A stretch of DNA of 64,000 bases from Haladaptatus sp. R4. GTDB lineage: Archaea; Halobacteriota; Halobacteria; Halobacteriales; Haladaptataceae. Location of the stretch: assembly GCF_001625445.1 (NCBI RefSeq), contig NZ_LWHG01000028.1, positions 62,001-126,000 of the forward strand, given 5' to 3'. Positions 1 through 10,360 of this stretch are shown piece after piece. The translations under genes and the position numbers were made by a program. Each line of letters begins with the position of its first letter. The first letter of the stretch is position 1. The notes under the pieces were generated by a model, which saw only the letters and a program-made list of their open reading frames with translations, did not search any database and was not told the DNA's origin.

Positions 1-1
1 C

Positions 2-301
2 CTCTCCGACAGCGAGCGAATTCGAACGAACGATCCACCCGAAGACGAGTCCGACGAAGCGTACTGGACGGTGTACGGCACCGCACACGATTCGATCGTC
101 GTGACGTTGGCACGGGCGTTGGCGAACGTGCGAGACGTCCCGCCGACGGAATTACAACCGGTCCTCTCGGACGTCATCGACATCGACGCGCTCCAACGGC
201 TCGCCGAGCACGAGGATATCTCCGTCTACGCGACGTTTCAGTACGAAGGATACGAGGTGGTGGTCGATAGCGGTGAGATCAAACTGTACGACTCACGCTA
301 G
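2..301 (+). CDS. HalOD1-type output domain protein (5' end outside the window)
   Basis: The reading frame is open from the first bases of the window to a stop at 299-301, so the true start is probably upstream. A GTG at 71 is a possible internal start. The visible 99 residues match the small haloarchaeal HalOD1 output domain: an LARALANV helix, a P-x-E-L-x-P-V-L turn, an IDIDAL helix, then paired beta strands ending in EGYEVVVDSGEIKLYD. The domain occurs alone or at the C-terminus of haloarchaeal signalling proteins and its biochemical role is not established. A full-length relative lies at 10796-11134. The gene meets spoVR tail to tail with a 9-base overlap. Confidence 0.7.
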   Translation, partial: LSDSERIRTNDPPEDESDEAYWTVYGTAHDSIVVTLARALANVRDVPPTELQPVLSDVIDIDALQRLAEHEDISVYATFQYEGYEVVVDSGEIKLYDSR

Positions 302-2278
302 CCACTCGTCCGGTTTCGTGTTGTAATCGACCTCAGTCGCCGCGATGTCCTCGACCGCGCTCCACGGCAGGTCGCGCATCTCGAACTCGTCTCCGTCGTA
401 GCGGATGAGTTTTCCCTGCTCTTCGGGTTCCGGCTCGCGGTCCCGCCGTCGTGCGATTTCGGCGTCGCGTTCGTCGATTTCCTTCACGATAGTCTTGAGG
501 TTCACCGGATGGCCCCAGAGTTCGTAGATCCGTTCGAGCGTCCGCGTGGCCTGTTCGAGGTCGAGCATGACGCCGTTGTAGTGGTGACCGAGCAGGAGTT
601 CGCTCTTGTTGTCGAAGTTACCGTCGTAGACGGCCATCGTCGGCTTGCCGAAGTTCGTGAACTGAAGCATTAGCTTCTTCTTCACGTCCTCGTACTCCGT
701 GCTCGTCACCCGGTAATCGCCGGTCGTTCGGCTGAACTCGTAGGTGAAGTACTCGTTGTCGGTGACGAACTCCTTCGTCAGGAAGCCGTCCAGGAACGTC
801 ACGTCGTTGTGACTCGATCGCACCTCGTACATCCGGTCCCAACCGACGGTGTACTCCACGTCGGCGAGCGCTTCCTCGATGCTCCCGTACCGCTCGTCGT
901 CCATCATGTATCGGGCGTACTGTTCCAAGTCCGCCTGCGGGATTGCTTCGAGGAATCCCCTATTCTGGAGCTTACAGAGCGAGAAGTGGCGTTCCGCCAA
1001 CCCCTCGTACGAGAGCACCTTCCACGGATGGGCATCGACATCGATATCGCCAGCCTTCGCCTGCTCCAGCGCTTCGGTGTCGATCTTTTCCGCCGGGAGC
1101 GATTCGACCTCCGACAGCGTCTCGGACGTCACCGTTTCCAGTGCTGGATCGGGTTCGAGCAGTTCGTTGACCTGCTCGAAATCGACCACGTCGTGGAAGT
1201 TCCGCCACGTGATGCCCTTCACGCGAAGGATTTCACGCACGACTTCGCGACGGTTTTCGGTGTTCTCGATGTACTCCCACAGTTGCTTGCCGAGTTTGTA
1301 CGGGTTCAGTCCCGGCGACCCGAGAACGCGCGCTTGATGGTCCGCGTATTCGATGAACTCGTCGGACCCCGCGAAGCCCTCCTCGCCCATCATCATCGAC
1401 TCCCAGTACGCGGCCCACCCTTCGTTCATCACCTTCGTCGTCTTCTGGGCGGCGAAGTAGTACGATTCCGTGCGGAGCATCTCCAGCACTTCCCGTTGCC
1501 ACTCCTCCATCTCGGCGGCTTTGCCCTCCTCGGGGTCGTAGGCACTCCCGTGGTCACGGAGATACGCGAGGAGGTCCTTTTCGGGTTCTTCGAGCGCTCC
1601 CGATTGTTTTTCCTGCTGGGCTTCGAGCCATTCGTCGTCGAACACCTCCTGACGAACCTCGTCGCTGAGGTTCATCTCGGCGAGTTGGTCCGAGATTTCG
1701 TCGGGTTCGTGGCCCTCGTCCTCCTGAACCCGATGCTGGTGCTTGAACGCCTGATGCTGATCGATGTTGTCCTGCAGACAGAGCACGTTGTCGATCCACT
1801 TTTCGACCTCTTCGCGGTCGATTTCCGGGTCGGCCATGATGCGCCGGACCCTGTCGGCGTGGCGCGAGAGGAGCGCCGCCGCGTCGAGTTCGTCCGCGAA
1901 CATCCGGTACCAGCGGTTGTTGGCGAAGAAGTCCGAGTGGGCCTCGACGTGCGTGATGACCGCCTTCTGGTCGGACAGGCTGTTTGACTGTTGGAGGAAG
2001 GCGTGGGCCGGATCGTCGTTGATGACGATCTCGAACGCCTTGCCGCCGCCGTACTGGCCCTGTTTCTGCTGGCGGTCGTACTTCATCCCCCAGCGCCAGT
2101 GCGGGTACCGCTCCTGAAACCCGTCGTAGGCGATGAGTTCGTTCATCTCGTCGTAGTCGACGATCCAGTACTTGACCGGATACGGGTCGAGACCGAGTTT
2201 CCGCGCGAGGTTTCGGGCCTCCACGACTGGCTCCTGCAACTCTTCGGCCTTCCGTTGGGTTTCGATTCGCTCGTTCAT
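293..2278 (-). CDS. SpoVR family protein (YcgB-like)
   Basis: This 661-residue protein belongs to the SpoVR/YcgB family by memory of its motifs. The N-terminal half has the conserved [11 protein letters not shown] region, and [15 protein letters not shown] carries a His/Asp cluster. The middle and C-terminal parts have [10 protein letters not shown] and [14 protein letters not shown]. The family is linked to sporulation cortex in Bacillus and to stress or starvation in enterobacteria; its activity is unknown. It is the last gene of a minus-strand operon. Its ATG (2276-2278) overlaps the TGA of the DUF444 gene by four bases, which indicates translational coupling. The prkA-DUF444-spoVR set is also conserved in bacteria (prkA/yeaG, yeaH, ycgB), so the three products probably act together. 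Confidence 0.93.
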   Translation of the reverse strand: MNERIETQRKAEELQEPVVEARNLARKLGLDPYPVKYWIVDYDEMNELIAYDGFQERYPHWRWGMKYDRQQKQGQYGGGKAFEIVINDDPAHAFLQQSNSLSDQKAVITHVEAHSDFFANNRWYRMFADELDAAALLSRHADRVRRIMADPEIDREEVEKWIDNVLCLQDNIDQHQAFKHQHRVQEDEGHEPDEISDQLAEMNLSDEVRQEVFDDEWLEAQQEKQSGALEEPEKDLLAYLRDHGSAYDPEEGKAAEMEEWQREVLEMLRTESYYFAAQKTTKVMNEGWAAYWESMMMGEEGFAGSDEFIEYADHQARVLGSPGLNPYKLGKQLWEYIENTENRREVVREILRVKGITWRNFHDVVDFEQVNELLEPDPALETVTSETLSEVESLPAEKIDTEALEQAKAGDIDVDAHPWKVLSYEGLAERHFSLCKLQNRGFLEAIPQADLEQYARYMMDDERYGSIEEALADVEYTVGWDRMYEVRSSHNDVTFLDGFLTKEFVTDNEYFTYEFSRTTGDYRVTSTEYEDVKKKLMLQFTNFGKPTMAVYDGNFDNKSELLLGHHYNGVMLDLEQATRTLERIYELWGHPVNLKTIVKEIDERDAEIARRRDREPEPEEQGKLIRYDGDEFEMRDLPWSAVEDIAATEVDYNTKPDEWLA

Positions 2279-3585
2279 GATGCCTCCGTGCTCAGGATTT
2301 CGTAAATCGCGGTCGTCACGTCCTCCGGACCGTTGACGTAGCTGACGGCGACGTTTTCCGAGTCACCGAAGTGGCGCTCGACCTCCTCGGCGTGGGTCGC
2401 GTTGATGGCTTTGCCTTCTGGCTGCGTTTCGACGTAGGCGTGCAAGTTCGCCGGAATCTCCTCCATCCGGGGGATGACGTTCTCCTCGGTGTCGTTCCGG
2501 CTGTTCTCGCTGTCGCCCGCCGCGAACACGTAGCGGTTCCAGTCGGCCCACGGGTACTCCTCTTCGAGGATGCGACCCGCGAGTTCGTAGGCTGACGAAA
2601 TCTTCGTCCCGCCGCCCGACCGGATGCCGAAGAACTCGTCGCGTTCGACCCGCCACGCCTCCGCGTCGTGGGCGATGTAAACGAACTCGGCGGTATCGTA
2701 CTTCCCGGTGAGATACCAGTCGAGCGGCGTGAACGTCCGCTCCACGAGTTCGCGTTTCTTCTCGCGCATCGACCCGGACACGTCGCGGATGTTGACGACG
2801 ACGACGTTCTTCTCGCGCTCCTCGATGATCTCCGGGTAGCGGTAGCGCTCGTCCTCCCGACGGAACGGGATGTTCTTGACGCCGTGGTCGCGGATTTTCT
2901 GGGCCGTGCTGGTCGGTTCGACCTTCGACTCCATCTCCTCGATGCTCGACCACTTCGTGCGCTCGTCGGCGGACAGGGCCTCGTAGTTCTCCTCGACCCA
3001 GCGTTTGGAGACGGTGAGGTTGTTTCCGCGTGCCCACCGGAACACCTCGTCCGGACCCCAGCCCTCGACGCCCATCGCTTCGCGGATGTAGTCGGGGTCG
3101 AAGTCCATCGCCAGCTTGCGCTTCAGACCTTCCTTGAACATGCGCTCGAAGTCGAGCGTGCTGTCGGGGCCGGTCTTCGTCACGTCGGTGAAATCCCCCT
3201 CTATTTCCTCGATGACCTCCTTGCCCTTCGGTTCGAGTTCGAGGCCGAGTTCGTCGTCCAACTCCTCGGCGAACTCCTCCGGATCCATCTCGTAGTAGCC
3301 GTGTTCGTCCGACTCGTCGCCGGGGTCTCCGTCCTCCTCGCCGTCGTCGCCGGGTTGTGGCTGTGGCTGACCGACGGGGTCGCCCACGTCGGGTTGCCCT
3401 TGGCCGACACCGCCCCGGTCGCGTTGGTCGTAGCGGAACTCCGGGAGGTCCACGATCTTGATGGGGATGTGAATCTCGTCGGGGAGACTCTGGCCGAGGT
3501 CACCGTACTGGATGAACTCGGCGAGGTCCTCACGGCGGTCCTCGCCGACTTCACGGTATCGTTCGAGGTCGTCTCTCAATCCCAT
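2275..3585 (-). CDS. DUF444/UPF0229 family von Willebrand factor A-like protein (YeaH-like)
   Basis: This is a 436-residue protein. The frame stays open upstream to 4047, but that extension only shadows prkA and lacks family character. I chose the ATG at 3585, where [14 protein letters not shown] begins and which overlaps the prkA stop by 10 bases. After an acidic, Pro/Gln/Gly-rich low-complexity stretch, the C-terminal half is a VWA-type domain with the metal-binding-like motif DVSGSM near residue 268 and [14 protein letters not shown] further on. In enterobacteria the YeaH/YeaG pair is expressed together in starvation; the VWA domain suggests a scaffold or adaptor for the PrkA kinase. The product should be cytoplasmic. 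Confidence 0.92.
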   Translation of the reverse strand: MGLRDDLERYREVGEDRREDLAEFIQYGDLGQSLPDEIHIPIKIVDLPEFRYDQRDRGGVGQGQPDVGDPVGQPQPQPGDDGEEDGDPGDESDEHGYYEMDPEEFAEELDDELGLELEPKGKEVIEEIEGDFTDVTKTGPDSTLDFERMFKEGLKRKLAMDFDPDYIREAMGVEGWGPDEVFRWARGNNLTVSKRWVEENYEALSADERTKWSSIEEMESKVEPTSTAQKIRDHGVKNIPFRREDERYRYPEIIEEREKNVVVVNIRDVSGSMREKKRELVERTFTPLDWYLTGKYDTAEFVYIAHDAEAWRVERDEFFGIRSGGGTKISSAYELAGRILEEEYPWADWNRYVFAAGDSENSRNDTEENVIPRMEEIPANLHAYVETQPEGKAINATHAEEVERHFGDSENVAVSYVNGPEDVTTAIYEILSTEAS

Positions 3586-5861
3586 TTGTAGCTCACCTGA
3601 TTCATGACGTGTTGGCTCGTCAGTTCGGCCGAGGCGGAGGAGTAGCCGAACAGTTCCTGTAGGTTCTGTATCGTCTTCTCCTTTACCTCGGCCGTCTCGG
3701 TGTTCCTCGGTGGGTTCTCCCACTGGCTCGGGTTGAAGTCCTCGTAGACACGGTGCACGTCGTCCCAGTCGTTGTTTGCGAGTACTGTTTTGATGATCGG
3801 GACCTCCTTCGGGTCGATATCGCCGACTTCGAACTCCTCGTTTCGGCTCTCCCACGCGTGGCGATTCAGCGCGGTGATGACCTTGTTCCGGCGGAACTCG
3901 GCCACGGCCGGACTCGGTTCGTGGTTCACCTCGTAGGCGTCCGGACTGAACCGACCGAGGTGCTCGGTTTCGAACACCTTCATCTTCAGCGCGTCCGGTT
4001 CGATCTCCTCGCCGCGGTCGTTTTCGACGATCTCGCCGGTCGCCCACGCGTAGACGTGTTCGATGTATTCGGCGACGGTCTCCTCGTCCACCCGGCGGTC
4101 GCGCATGATGGCGTCGAGCACGTCGCTCTCCTGCTGTTGGAAGATGTAGTTCTTCACGGGCACGAGGCGGTTCTCGTACTCGGTGCGTTCGGCCGTCGAG
4201 AAGACGGGGGCATCCCCGATTCCCTCGGCCATCGCGTTGAGCACGTCACGCGGCATGATGACCTGTTCGACGGCGTAGTCGGGGTGGTGTCGGTCACGGA
4301 TATCGTTGAGCAGTCCGGCGATGGTATCGCGGGTGTACGTGACCGGAATGCCGCCCGCCCCGTCCGACGCGTCGTCGTCGAAGTCGAAATCGTCCTTCTC
4401 GATGCGCTCGTCGCCGTCCAACAGGTAGCCGCGGTCGAAGAGGATGGCTTTGTCCACGAGGTCGAGTCCGGCGGGCACGTCGCTCCCGTCGAGTCGGGAG
4501 ACGACGCTGTACAGCGCCGCCGATTCGATGGCGTGGGGAGCGATTTCGCGCTCGTTGATGTCGTCGGCGTCCCGGATTCGAACGCCGATGGGTTCCCGAA
4601 TTCGGGCTTCGAGTTCGTCGTACACGTCGGCCCGCCACACCGACGTTTCGTTCGTGAGTTCGCGCCTGATGAGTTCGGCTTCCAGACTGAGGTTCGTCAG
4701 GTAGCGGAACTCGCGGCGGTCGAGCCGCCGTTTCAGCGCACGAAGGGGGTCCGCCCCTCCGGCATCGGCGTGCTGGTTCAACTGGGCTTCGAGGTCCGGA
4801 TTCGAGATGATGACGAGTTGGGTGTCGATGTCCATCTGGATGCCCTTATCCAGCTTGACCGCCTTCTCGTCGGGAACGTTGAGCAGCTTTTGCAGGAGGT
4901 CCGCGTGTTGGGCCGCATCCTCCACGATGGTCAGCAGGCCGTTGCCCTGCGAGAGGACGCCGTCGTAGCTGAACGCCTGCGGATTCTTCCGCCCGCGCGA
5001 GTCGAGTTCCTGCAACATCCCCTGCATCCAACTGCCGACGAGGCGCTGTTTCGGGCGGCCGCTGTCCTCCGAGTGGAGGACACCGATGCCGTCGCCGATG
5101 TCCACGACGTAGTTTTTCACGCGGAGATGTGCCGGGTCGGTGATGGCGGAGAAAAGCTCCTCCTCGCCCTCCCTGCGGTACTGCTCTTCCAGATAGTCGT
5201 ACGCCTCACGGCTGAACGGGTCGAGTTTGCCGTCGACCAGCACGTCGAGGTTGTCGTCGAGTTCGGCGTTCAGGGTGTCGAGCAACCCTTCACGGACCTT
5301 CGGCGGGAAGACGAGCAGCGGGTGTGACTGGACGGGACTGGCGTACCAGTTCTCCTCGCTCGTCGCGACGGCGTCGTCGCCGTAGGTCAGTCCCGGCGCT
5401 TCCGTCGCGGTGGCGATGTTCCACTCGACGGTGTAACGCCGTCCCTCGGGCGTTTTCGAATATTCGCGTAGCCCGTTGACGAGACAGCGTTTGAGTTCGG
5501 ACTTTCCGGTCGCCGTCGGTCCGGCGAACCAGATTATCTTCTCCTCCTTGCCGCGACGCGCCGCGATGGAACGCAGGTCGTCCACGAACGCGTTCAGCAC
5601 CTCGGTGTTGCCGAGGATGGCGTGCTCGCCGTCGTTGTGTGGGTCGTCGAAGAAACTGTAGCGCTCCTTCTCCTCGCCCTCCTCGACCACCGTTCGCCGC
5701 CCCATCGATTCGATGGCTTCGAGGAGGTACTTGCTCGCGTGTGAGGCGATGGTCGGGTTTTCGAACGCCGCGTCTACGTACTCCGCGAGGCTCATCGGCT
5801 CCTCGTAGGTCTCCCGGAGTTCACGGTTCGCGTCGTCGATGTAGTCGCTGCCTTCGGTCAC
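3576..5861 (-). CDS. PrkA-type serine kinase/AAA ATPase, second paralogue
   Basis: This 761-residue protein has a PrkA-type AAA domain in its N-terminal part. A Walker A motif GPTATGKS lies near residue 116, preceded by the family's short helical segment with [18 protein letters not shown]. The C-terminal part should hold the PrkA kinase-like domain. Bacterial PrkA/YeaG proteins are AAA proteins with reported protein-kinase or protease activity. The copy here is longer and more divergent than the paralogue just upstream (5865-7937). Only three bases separate the two genes, and this one overlaps the DUF444 gene downstream. A tandem prkA pair suggests that the two ATPases form a hetero-oligomer; that is inference. 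Confidence 0.9.
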   Translation of the reverse strand: MTEGSDYIDDANRELRETYEEPMSLAEYVDAAFENPTIASHASKYLLEAIESMGRRTVVEEGEEKERYSFFDDPHNDGEHAILGNTEVLNAFVDDLRSIAARRGKEEKIIWFAGPTATGKSELKRCLVNGLREYSKTPEGRRYTVEWNIATATEAPGLTYGDDAVATSEENWYASPVQSHPLLVFPPKVREGLLDTLNAELDDNLDVLVDGKLDPFSREAYDYLEEQYRREGEEELFSAITDPAHLRVKNYVVDIGDGIGVLHSEDSGRPKQRLVGSWMQGMLQELDSRGRKNPQAFSYDGVLSQGNGLLTIVEDAAQHADLLQKLLNVPDEKAVKLDKGIQMDIDTQLVIISNPDLEAQLNQHADAGGADPLRALKRRLDRREFRYLTNLSLEAELIRRELTNETSVWRADVYDELEARIREPIGVRIRDADDINEREIAPHAIESAALYSVVSRLDGSDVPAGLDLVDKAILFDRGYLLDGDERIEKDDFDFDDDASDGAGGIPVTYTRDTIAGLLNDIRDRHHPDYAVEQVIMPRDVLNAMAEGIGDAPVFSTAERTEYENRLVPVKNYIFQQQESDVLDAIMRDRRVDEETVAEYIEHVYAWATGEIVENDRGEEIEPDALKMKVFETEHLGRFSPDAYEVNHEPSPAVAEFRRNKVITALNRHAWESRNEEFEVGDIDPKEVPIIKTVLANNDWDDVHRVYEDFNPSQWENPPRNTETAEVKEKTIQNLQELFGYSSASAELTSQHVMNQVSYKWD

Positions 5862-5864
5862 TGG

Positions 5865-7937
5865 TTACTCCTCCATTTCGGCGCGGGCGACTTCCGCCCC
5901 GGCGAATTCGAGCACCTCCTTGGCACCCTCGCGTGAGTAGCCCTGTTCGATCAGCGCGTCCACCCACGCGTTCTGTTCGTCGTTGTCCATTTCGTTCGCC
6001 GACACCAACGCCGAGAAGTTGATGTTGTGTTTCTTGTCCTCCCAGAGTTTCCGCTCCAGGGCGCGGCGCAGGCGGTCGTTGTCCTGCGGGTCGAACGCTT
6101 GTCCCTCGCGGGCACGTCGCGACACCCAGTTCGAGGTCTCCTGTCGGAAGTCGTCCTTGCGGTCACGGGGGACTTCGAGTTTCTCCTCGACGGCGCGCAG
6201 GAAGCTCTCGTCTGGCTCCTGTTCCCGCCCCGTCAGTTCGTCCTCGACGGTCGAGTTGTCGATGTAGGCCATCACGTGGTCCATGTACTTCTCGCCCTGC
6301 CGTTGGATCTCGTCGAGGTCGTAGGCGAGCGCGTGACGCACGTCTTCGATCGCGCGTTCGCGGTACTCACCGCGGACCGTTTCGAGGTAGCGGTAGTAGG
6401 TCTCGAAGTTCTCCTCGGGGATGGAGCCGTGATTTTCGAGGTTCTCCTCGAAGTGGTTGAACACCGAGAGCGGACTCAGGAAGCCGCGGCTCCGGTGCGT
6501 GGAGTTCATGATGGCTTCCGCGATTTCGTCGCCGATGAACCGCGCCGAGACGCCTTCCATTCCTTCGCCGATGTCGGCCTTCTCCTCGGCCTCCTCGCGG
6601 AGCTTCTTCACGTCCACGTCGTCGGTGTCCTCGATCTCACCGTTGTAGGATTTGGCCTTCTGGAGGAGGTCCACCATCTCGGTGTCCGGTTCTTCGATCC
6701 GGGTCAGGACGCCGAATAGCCCCGCCATCTCCAGGGTGTGCGGTTCGATGTGCACGTCCGGAACGTCGGCGTTCCGGAGCATCTTTCGGTAGATGTCGGC
6801 CTCCGACTCGTACTCGAGGACGTACGGGAAGTCGATGCGCTTCGTCCGGTCGTTGAACGCCTCCATCTTCTCGTCGCCCTTCTTGTCTCGGTACTCGGGC
6901 ATGTTCGTCCGGCCGACGATGACCTGGTCGATGTCGATCCGCGGGTTGTTCTTCGGCTTGATGGTCTGTTCCTGGGTGGCGTGCAGGAAGTCGTAGAGGA
7001 ACTCCCGCTGGAGTTTGAGCAGTTCCTCACCGCTGAAGATACCCCGGTTCGCGTTACAGAACGCGCCGGAGTAGTCGAACGCCCGGGGGTCGGATTCGCC
7101 GTAGATGGCGATCTTCGAGTAGTTGACGTCGCCCGTGAGTTCGGTCTCGTCCTGGTTCTTCTTGTCCTTCGGTTCGAACGTCTCGACGGACTGGCGCTTG
7201 TTCTCGTCGGCGACGAGGCGGAAGATCTCGATGTGGTTTTCGAGCACCTGCTTGATGTCGTCGTCGTAGTAGGCCAGCAGCGAGTCCATGTAGAACTCGC
7301 TGGCGGGGTCGAGCGCCTGTTCGTTCTTGATGGTGTACGGCGCGTCCAACGCTTCGTTGATGTCGTCGATGACGCGCTGGCGCTGTTCGAGCGGCAACAG
7401 GACGAGCGGATCCTGGTTCATTGGGGACCGAATCACGTCGTCGGACGGGTCCTGGTCGGGAATCACGTCACAGAGGTTCGTCCACCGGAACGTGTACAGG
7501 CGGCCGTCGTCTTGGAGGGTGTAGTCCTCGAAATACTTGCGGACCTGTCGGTCGAAGTCGGACTTCCCCGACCCGACCGGGCCGAGTAGTAGCTTGATGC
7601 GTTTTTCGGGACCGAGCCCACGCGCACCGCTTTTTACCTTGTTCACGAACTCGTGAATCGCGCGGTGTATCTCGCGTCCGTAGAACGTGTTTTCCCCGTC
7701 GAACAGGGGGTCTTCGGATGCTAATCGGTACTCGACGACGCCGGAGTCCTCGTCGTACTCCGTGCCGTAGTAGTCGAACATGTCCGCGACTCGCTGGTGG
7801 GCGTTTCGGGCTACCTTCGGGTCTTCGTATACCTCCCGAAGATACCAGTCGAAGGACTTCGTTTCACGGAGGTCTTCCGGCATCGATTCCTGGTAACTGC
7901 GGCTGAGGTCGTCCAGCGTTTCGATGTCACCTTTCAT
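5865..7937 (-). CDS. PrkA-type serine kinase/AAA ATPase, first paralogue
   Basis: This is the first gene of the prkA-prkA-DUF444-spoVR operon. I chose the ATG at 7937 (690 residues, starting MKGDIETLDD) because the family normally begins only 20-30 residues before the SFDWYLREVYEDP segment. ATGs at 7949 and 8033 are alternatives; I see no Shine-Dalgarno site to decide. A Walker A motif GPVGSGKS is near residue 120, in the context KRIKLLLGPVG. VIVGRTNMPEYRDKKGDEKMEAFNDR matches the conserved PrkA sensor region, where a target-recognition loop contacts the nucleotide site. The product is expected to be a cytoplasmic ATPase or kinase active under starvation or stress. Confidence 0.93.
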   Translation of the reverse strand: MKGDIETLDDLSRSYQESMPEDLRETKSFDWYLREVYEDPKVARNAHQRVADMFDYYGTEYDEDSGVVEYRLASEDPLFDGENTFYGREIHRAIHEFVNKVKSGARGLGPEKRIKLLLGPVGSGKSDFDRQVRKYFEDYTLQDDGRLYTFRWTNLCDVIPDQDPSDDVIRSPMNQDPLVLLPLEQRQRVIDDINEALDAPYTIKNEQALDPASEFYMDSLLAYYDDDIKQVLENHIEIFRLVADENKRQSVETFEPKDKKNQDETELTGDVNYSKIAIYGESDPRAFDYSGAFCNANRGIFSGEELLKLQREFLYDFLHATQEQTIKPKNNPRIDIDQVIVGRTNMPEYRDKKGDEKMEAFNDRTKRIDFPYVLEYESEADIYRKMLRNADVPDVHIEPHTLEMAGLFGVLTRIEEPDTEMVDLLQKAKSYNGEIEDTDDVDVKKLREEAEEKADIGEGMEGVSARFIGDEIAEAIMNSTHRSRGFLSPLSVFNHFEENLENHGSIPEENFETYYRYLETVRGEYRERAIEDVRHALAYDLDEIQRQGEKYMDHVMAYIDNSTVEDELTGREQEPDESFLRAVEEKLEVPRDRKDDFRQETSNWVSRRAREGQAFDPQDNDRLRRALERKLWEDKKHNINFSALVSANEMDNDEQNAWVDALIEQGYSREGAKEVLEFAGAEVARAEMEE

Positions 7938-8468
7938 TGTATCACGCATTGTTTGGAGCTTCGTTTGGACCAAGGGAGAGAGAGACCGACCGGGCGGCCC
8001 GATACCGGCGGGAAGTACGTAGTCGGCATGCATTCACAAAGTTGTGTCGGTCGAACCACCGCGATCGCTCTCCGGCGGGGCTTGTCGGGCGACGGCGTGC
8101 GCGCCCGCAGTAACTCCTGCGTCAATCGCGGGATCATATGCTATGCGTGCCATCCATCGCTTCGGAAACCAGTCAACTCGTTTCGACATCCGTTCGTCAC
8201 GGAAGCGTATGGTTCGAGACCGTGTACCGTGCGGACTGCTACCACCCGATACTGTTTAATAGATAGGACGAGGACATATATAACTGTTGTCCATACACAA
8301 GGCTCTTATGATATAGATTAATGATTGTAATCGGCCAAAGTTAGGGAGTAGTGGGCTTGTAGCGGTGAAATTCTATAGCGTGAAAAACTACGGTATAAAC
8401 TCCATTTATATACTGGGCGATATCCGCGGACTGGCAAGCCTTACCCACGTCCGTCACCAACCGCCGCT
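7938..8468. other. Intergenic region between two divergent genes
   Basis: About 530 bases lie between the prkA operon (minus) and the DUF5820-like gene (plus). Positions 8250-8430 are clearly AT-rich compared with their surroundings and hold several TATA-like runs (around 8256-8263, 8276-8282 and 8404-8412). This is where divergent promoters would be expected, but the exact pairing of box and gene cannot be decided by eye. If the minus-strand box at 8256 drives prkA, that transcript would have a leader of almost 300 bases. No small ORF or hairpin stands out. Confidence 0.4.
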
Positions 8469-8855
8469 GTGTCCATCGAAAACCTTCCCGAGTCGTGGGT
8501 CGTCTGGAACGAGGAACCGAACGGACGGTGTATCCTCGCCTATCGTCCGGACGTTTTCGACACCCAACAGTTTCCCTCCGCGTGTATGCCGACGCTGTAC
8601 GTCACGCAGGGGACGCCGAACCGACCACCGCAGGAACGGCGGGCGACCGATTCGTGGTATTTCGAGTTCTTCCTCGAACCCGAGGTCACGCTTCCGGGGA
8701 CACCGCAGTTTCCCGCGCGTGAAGAAGCAATCACGGCCGCCGTCTCGCTCGCCGCGGAGTTCGACCGCGGCGAGGTCGACTACCGTTCGTGTTATCAGGT
8801 CCCCCGCGAGAGATACCTCGACAAGTTGGACGAATTGACGGGGCGAGAGGCTTAA
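8469..8855 (+). CDS. DUF5820-like haloarchaeal protein
   Basis: This 128-residue acidic, soluble protein has a GTG start at 8469; no ATG fits the family start. I recognise it from memory as a haloarchaeal family (DUF5820) with conserved LPESWVVWNEE near the N-terminus, WYFEFFLEP in the middle and an AVSLAAEFDRGEVDY helix near the C-terminus. The function is unknown. It is followed 25 bases later by the UPF0179 gene on the same strand, so the two may be co-transcribed. Confidence 0.75.
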   Translation: MSIENLPESWVVWNEEPNGRCILAYRPDVFDTQQFPSACMPTLYVTQGTPNRPPQERRATDSWYFEFFLEPEVTLPGTPQFPAREEAITAAVSLAAEFDRGEVDYRSCYQVPRERYLDKLDELTGREA

Positions 8856-8880
8856 CCGAGGGCCACACATACGCTCGCGT

Positions 8881-9330
8881 ATGTCCACTATCACCCTCGT
8901 CGGTACTCGTCTCGCGGATGCCGGTCAGGAATTCGTCTACCGGGGCGAAGCCAGCGCCTGTGAAGGCTGTCCCTACAGAAATCAGTGTCTCAATCTCTCC
9001 GAAGGGATCAAATATCGAATCACCGACGTTCGGGAAGGCGCACAGACGCTCCCCTGTGGCGTCCACGACGACGGCGTGACCGCCGTCGAAGTCGAACCGA
9101 CGACCGTCCGCGCCAACGTCTCCGCGCGAAACGCCTACGCCGGGAGCAAGGCGAGCCTCGAAGGACCGTGCCCACACGTCGGCTGTCCGAGTCACGAGTT
9201 CTGTGAACCCGCCGGTGCCGAGTTCGACGAGGAGTACCGCATCTCGAAAATCGTCGGCGACCCGCCGCACGACTACTGCATGTTGGACCGTGATCTGACG
9301 CTGGTCGAGTTCGACTCGAAGGAGAAATAG
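8881..9330 (+). CDS. UPF0179 family cysteine-rich protein
   Basis: This 149-residue archaeal protein belongs to UPF0179. The family mark is a set of Cys/His pairs that probably bind metal. CEGCPYRNQC lies near residues 24-33, a CGVH motif near 60, CPHVGCPSHEFC near 98-109, and HDYCMLD near 133. Euryarchaeota keep the family with very little variation, but its role is unknown. The ATG at 8881 follows closely on the upstream gene. There is no signal peptide or membrane segment. Confidence 0.9.
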   Translation: MSTITLVGTRLADAGQEFVYRGEASACEGCPYRNQCLNLSEGIKYRITDVREGAQTLPCGVHDDGVTAVEVEPTTVRANVSARNAYAGSKASLEGPCPHVGCPSHEFCEPAGAEFDEEYRISKIVGDPPHDYCMLDRDLTLVEFDSKEK

Positions 9331-9348
9331 TCCGTTCTTCGGCGGTAA

Positions 9349-10155
9349 TCAGTTTCCGAGCGCGCCGACGTATTCGGCCGTGTAGCCGAAGATGTCCTCG
9401 TAGCCGTACGCCGACATCAACACGGGAACGAACGGTTCGTCCGCGACCAGTTCCGCCCCGTCCGAAGTCGCGAACGCCTCCCCTTCTCCGACTCGTTGGA
9501 AGTTGTCCACCAACACTTCGAACTCCGATCCGCCGTTTTTCAGCACCGGCTGATCCATGCGGAAGACCTCGACTTCGTCGCGGGTACCCGCGTTCACCGG
9601 ATTCTCCCCCTCGGGTAACGGAAGAGCGCCCGTTCCCGCGAGGAATCCCCGCACGAGGTCGTAGGCGTGCCGGGCCGCTTCGTCCGACCCTTGGAGGCCG
9701 CACTCGACTTCCAGCGTGTGCGGGTGCGAGATGAGTTTCCCCTTGGTGAACACGTCCGTCTCGACCAGTTCGGAAACCGGTAGGTACGGACAGATCGACC
9801 GTGCGACGGCGTTCACACGGTCCACGAGCGCGAACGGTTGGGCGTACGACTGCGTCGAGTGCAACGAGAGAACGGTACAGTCCCGCAACTCCGTGACCAG
9901 TTCGTGGGCCAACCGCTGTTCGTACGTCTCCGCTTCGGGGTCTCCCGGGAAGACCCGATTCAAATCCTCGTTGACGTATCGGACGCCCCGTTCGAGCGCG
10001 CGCTCGTTCGCCACGACGACTTTCACCGCTCGCTCCACGTCCGGGTTCTCAGTCAACAACCGCTCTACCGCCCTCGGACCGCACGGCTCGTCGCCGTGAA
10101 TCCCGGCGACGATTGCGACTTCCGGTGTCCCTTCACCTAACTGCTCGATTCGCAT
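9349..10155 (-). CDS. Succinylglutamate desuccinylase/aspartoacylase family zinc deacylase
   Basis: This 268-residue protein has the zinc-carboxypeptidase-like fold of the AstE/AspA family. The zinc ligands are visible as GIHGDEPCGPRA near residues 18-29 and as the LHSTQ segment near residue 98. NEDLNRVFPGD is the conserved substrate-loop motif, and a glutamate in LEVECGLQGS is the probable catalytic base. The family hydrolyses N-acyl amino acids or removes other amide-bound groups; the substrate here cannot be read from sequence. The gene converges with UPF0179, with an 18-base gap. Confidence 0.88.
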   Translation of the reverse strand: MRIEQLGEGTPEVAIVAGIHGDEPCGPRAVERLLTENPDVERAVKVVVANERALERGVRYVNEDLNRVFPGDPEAETYEQRLAHELVTELRDCTVLSLHSTQSYAQPFALVDRVNAVARSICPYLPVSELVETDVFTKGKLISHPHTLEVECGLQGSDEAARHAYDLVRGFLAGTGALPLPEGENPVNAGTRDEVEVFRMDQPVLKNGGSEFEVLVDNFQRVGEGEAFATSDGAELVADEPFVPVLMSAYGYEDIFGYTAEYVGALGN

Positions 10156-10328
10156 TTACCGGAGTCAGGTGTCGAAGCTTGAAAGCGCTTTACACTCGGA
10201 TTTTTGCGGCAAAAGAAGGATGTCAGCGGGGACGCTGAAGCATCCGTTGTCATCCTCCCTTTCGATCAAATAATTTGACGATGAATCCCGCGATTTAGTC
10301 ACAAATCCGTTGCAAGACAGACACGAAC

Positions 10329-10336
10329 AATAATAA
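10329..10336 (+). promoter_or_regulatory. TATA box of the DUF7344-HalOD1 gene pair
   Basis: The sequence AATAATAA lies about 26-32 bases before an ATG at 10361, the usual spacing of a leaderless haloarchaeal promoter. It points to 10361 as the original start of the gene, although the downstream domain is in another frame. Confidence 0.55.
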
Positions 10337-10360
10337 CCTTGGATACACAACCTCCCGGTT

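Noticed and set aside
809-1987. A 392-codon open frame opposite spoVR
   Set aside because: Antisense shadow; no start signal or family motif.
3586-4047. N-terminal extension of the DUF444 gene
   Set aside because: The added 154 residues are basic, overlap prkA and lack family character; the ATG at 3585 gives a normal family start.
3753-5327. A 524-codon open frame on the plus strand opposite the second prkA
   Set aside because: It is antisense to a strong PrkA gene with Walker motif. Composition is the usual shadow of acidic haloarchaeal codons.
10165-10350. A 61-codon frame on the minus strand with several Cys residues
   Set aside because: It is in an AT-rich promoter region, has non-haloarchaeal composition and no recognisable pattern; I see no evidence it is translated.
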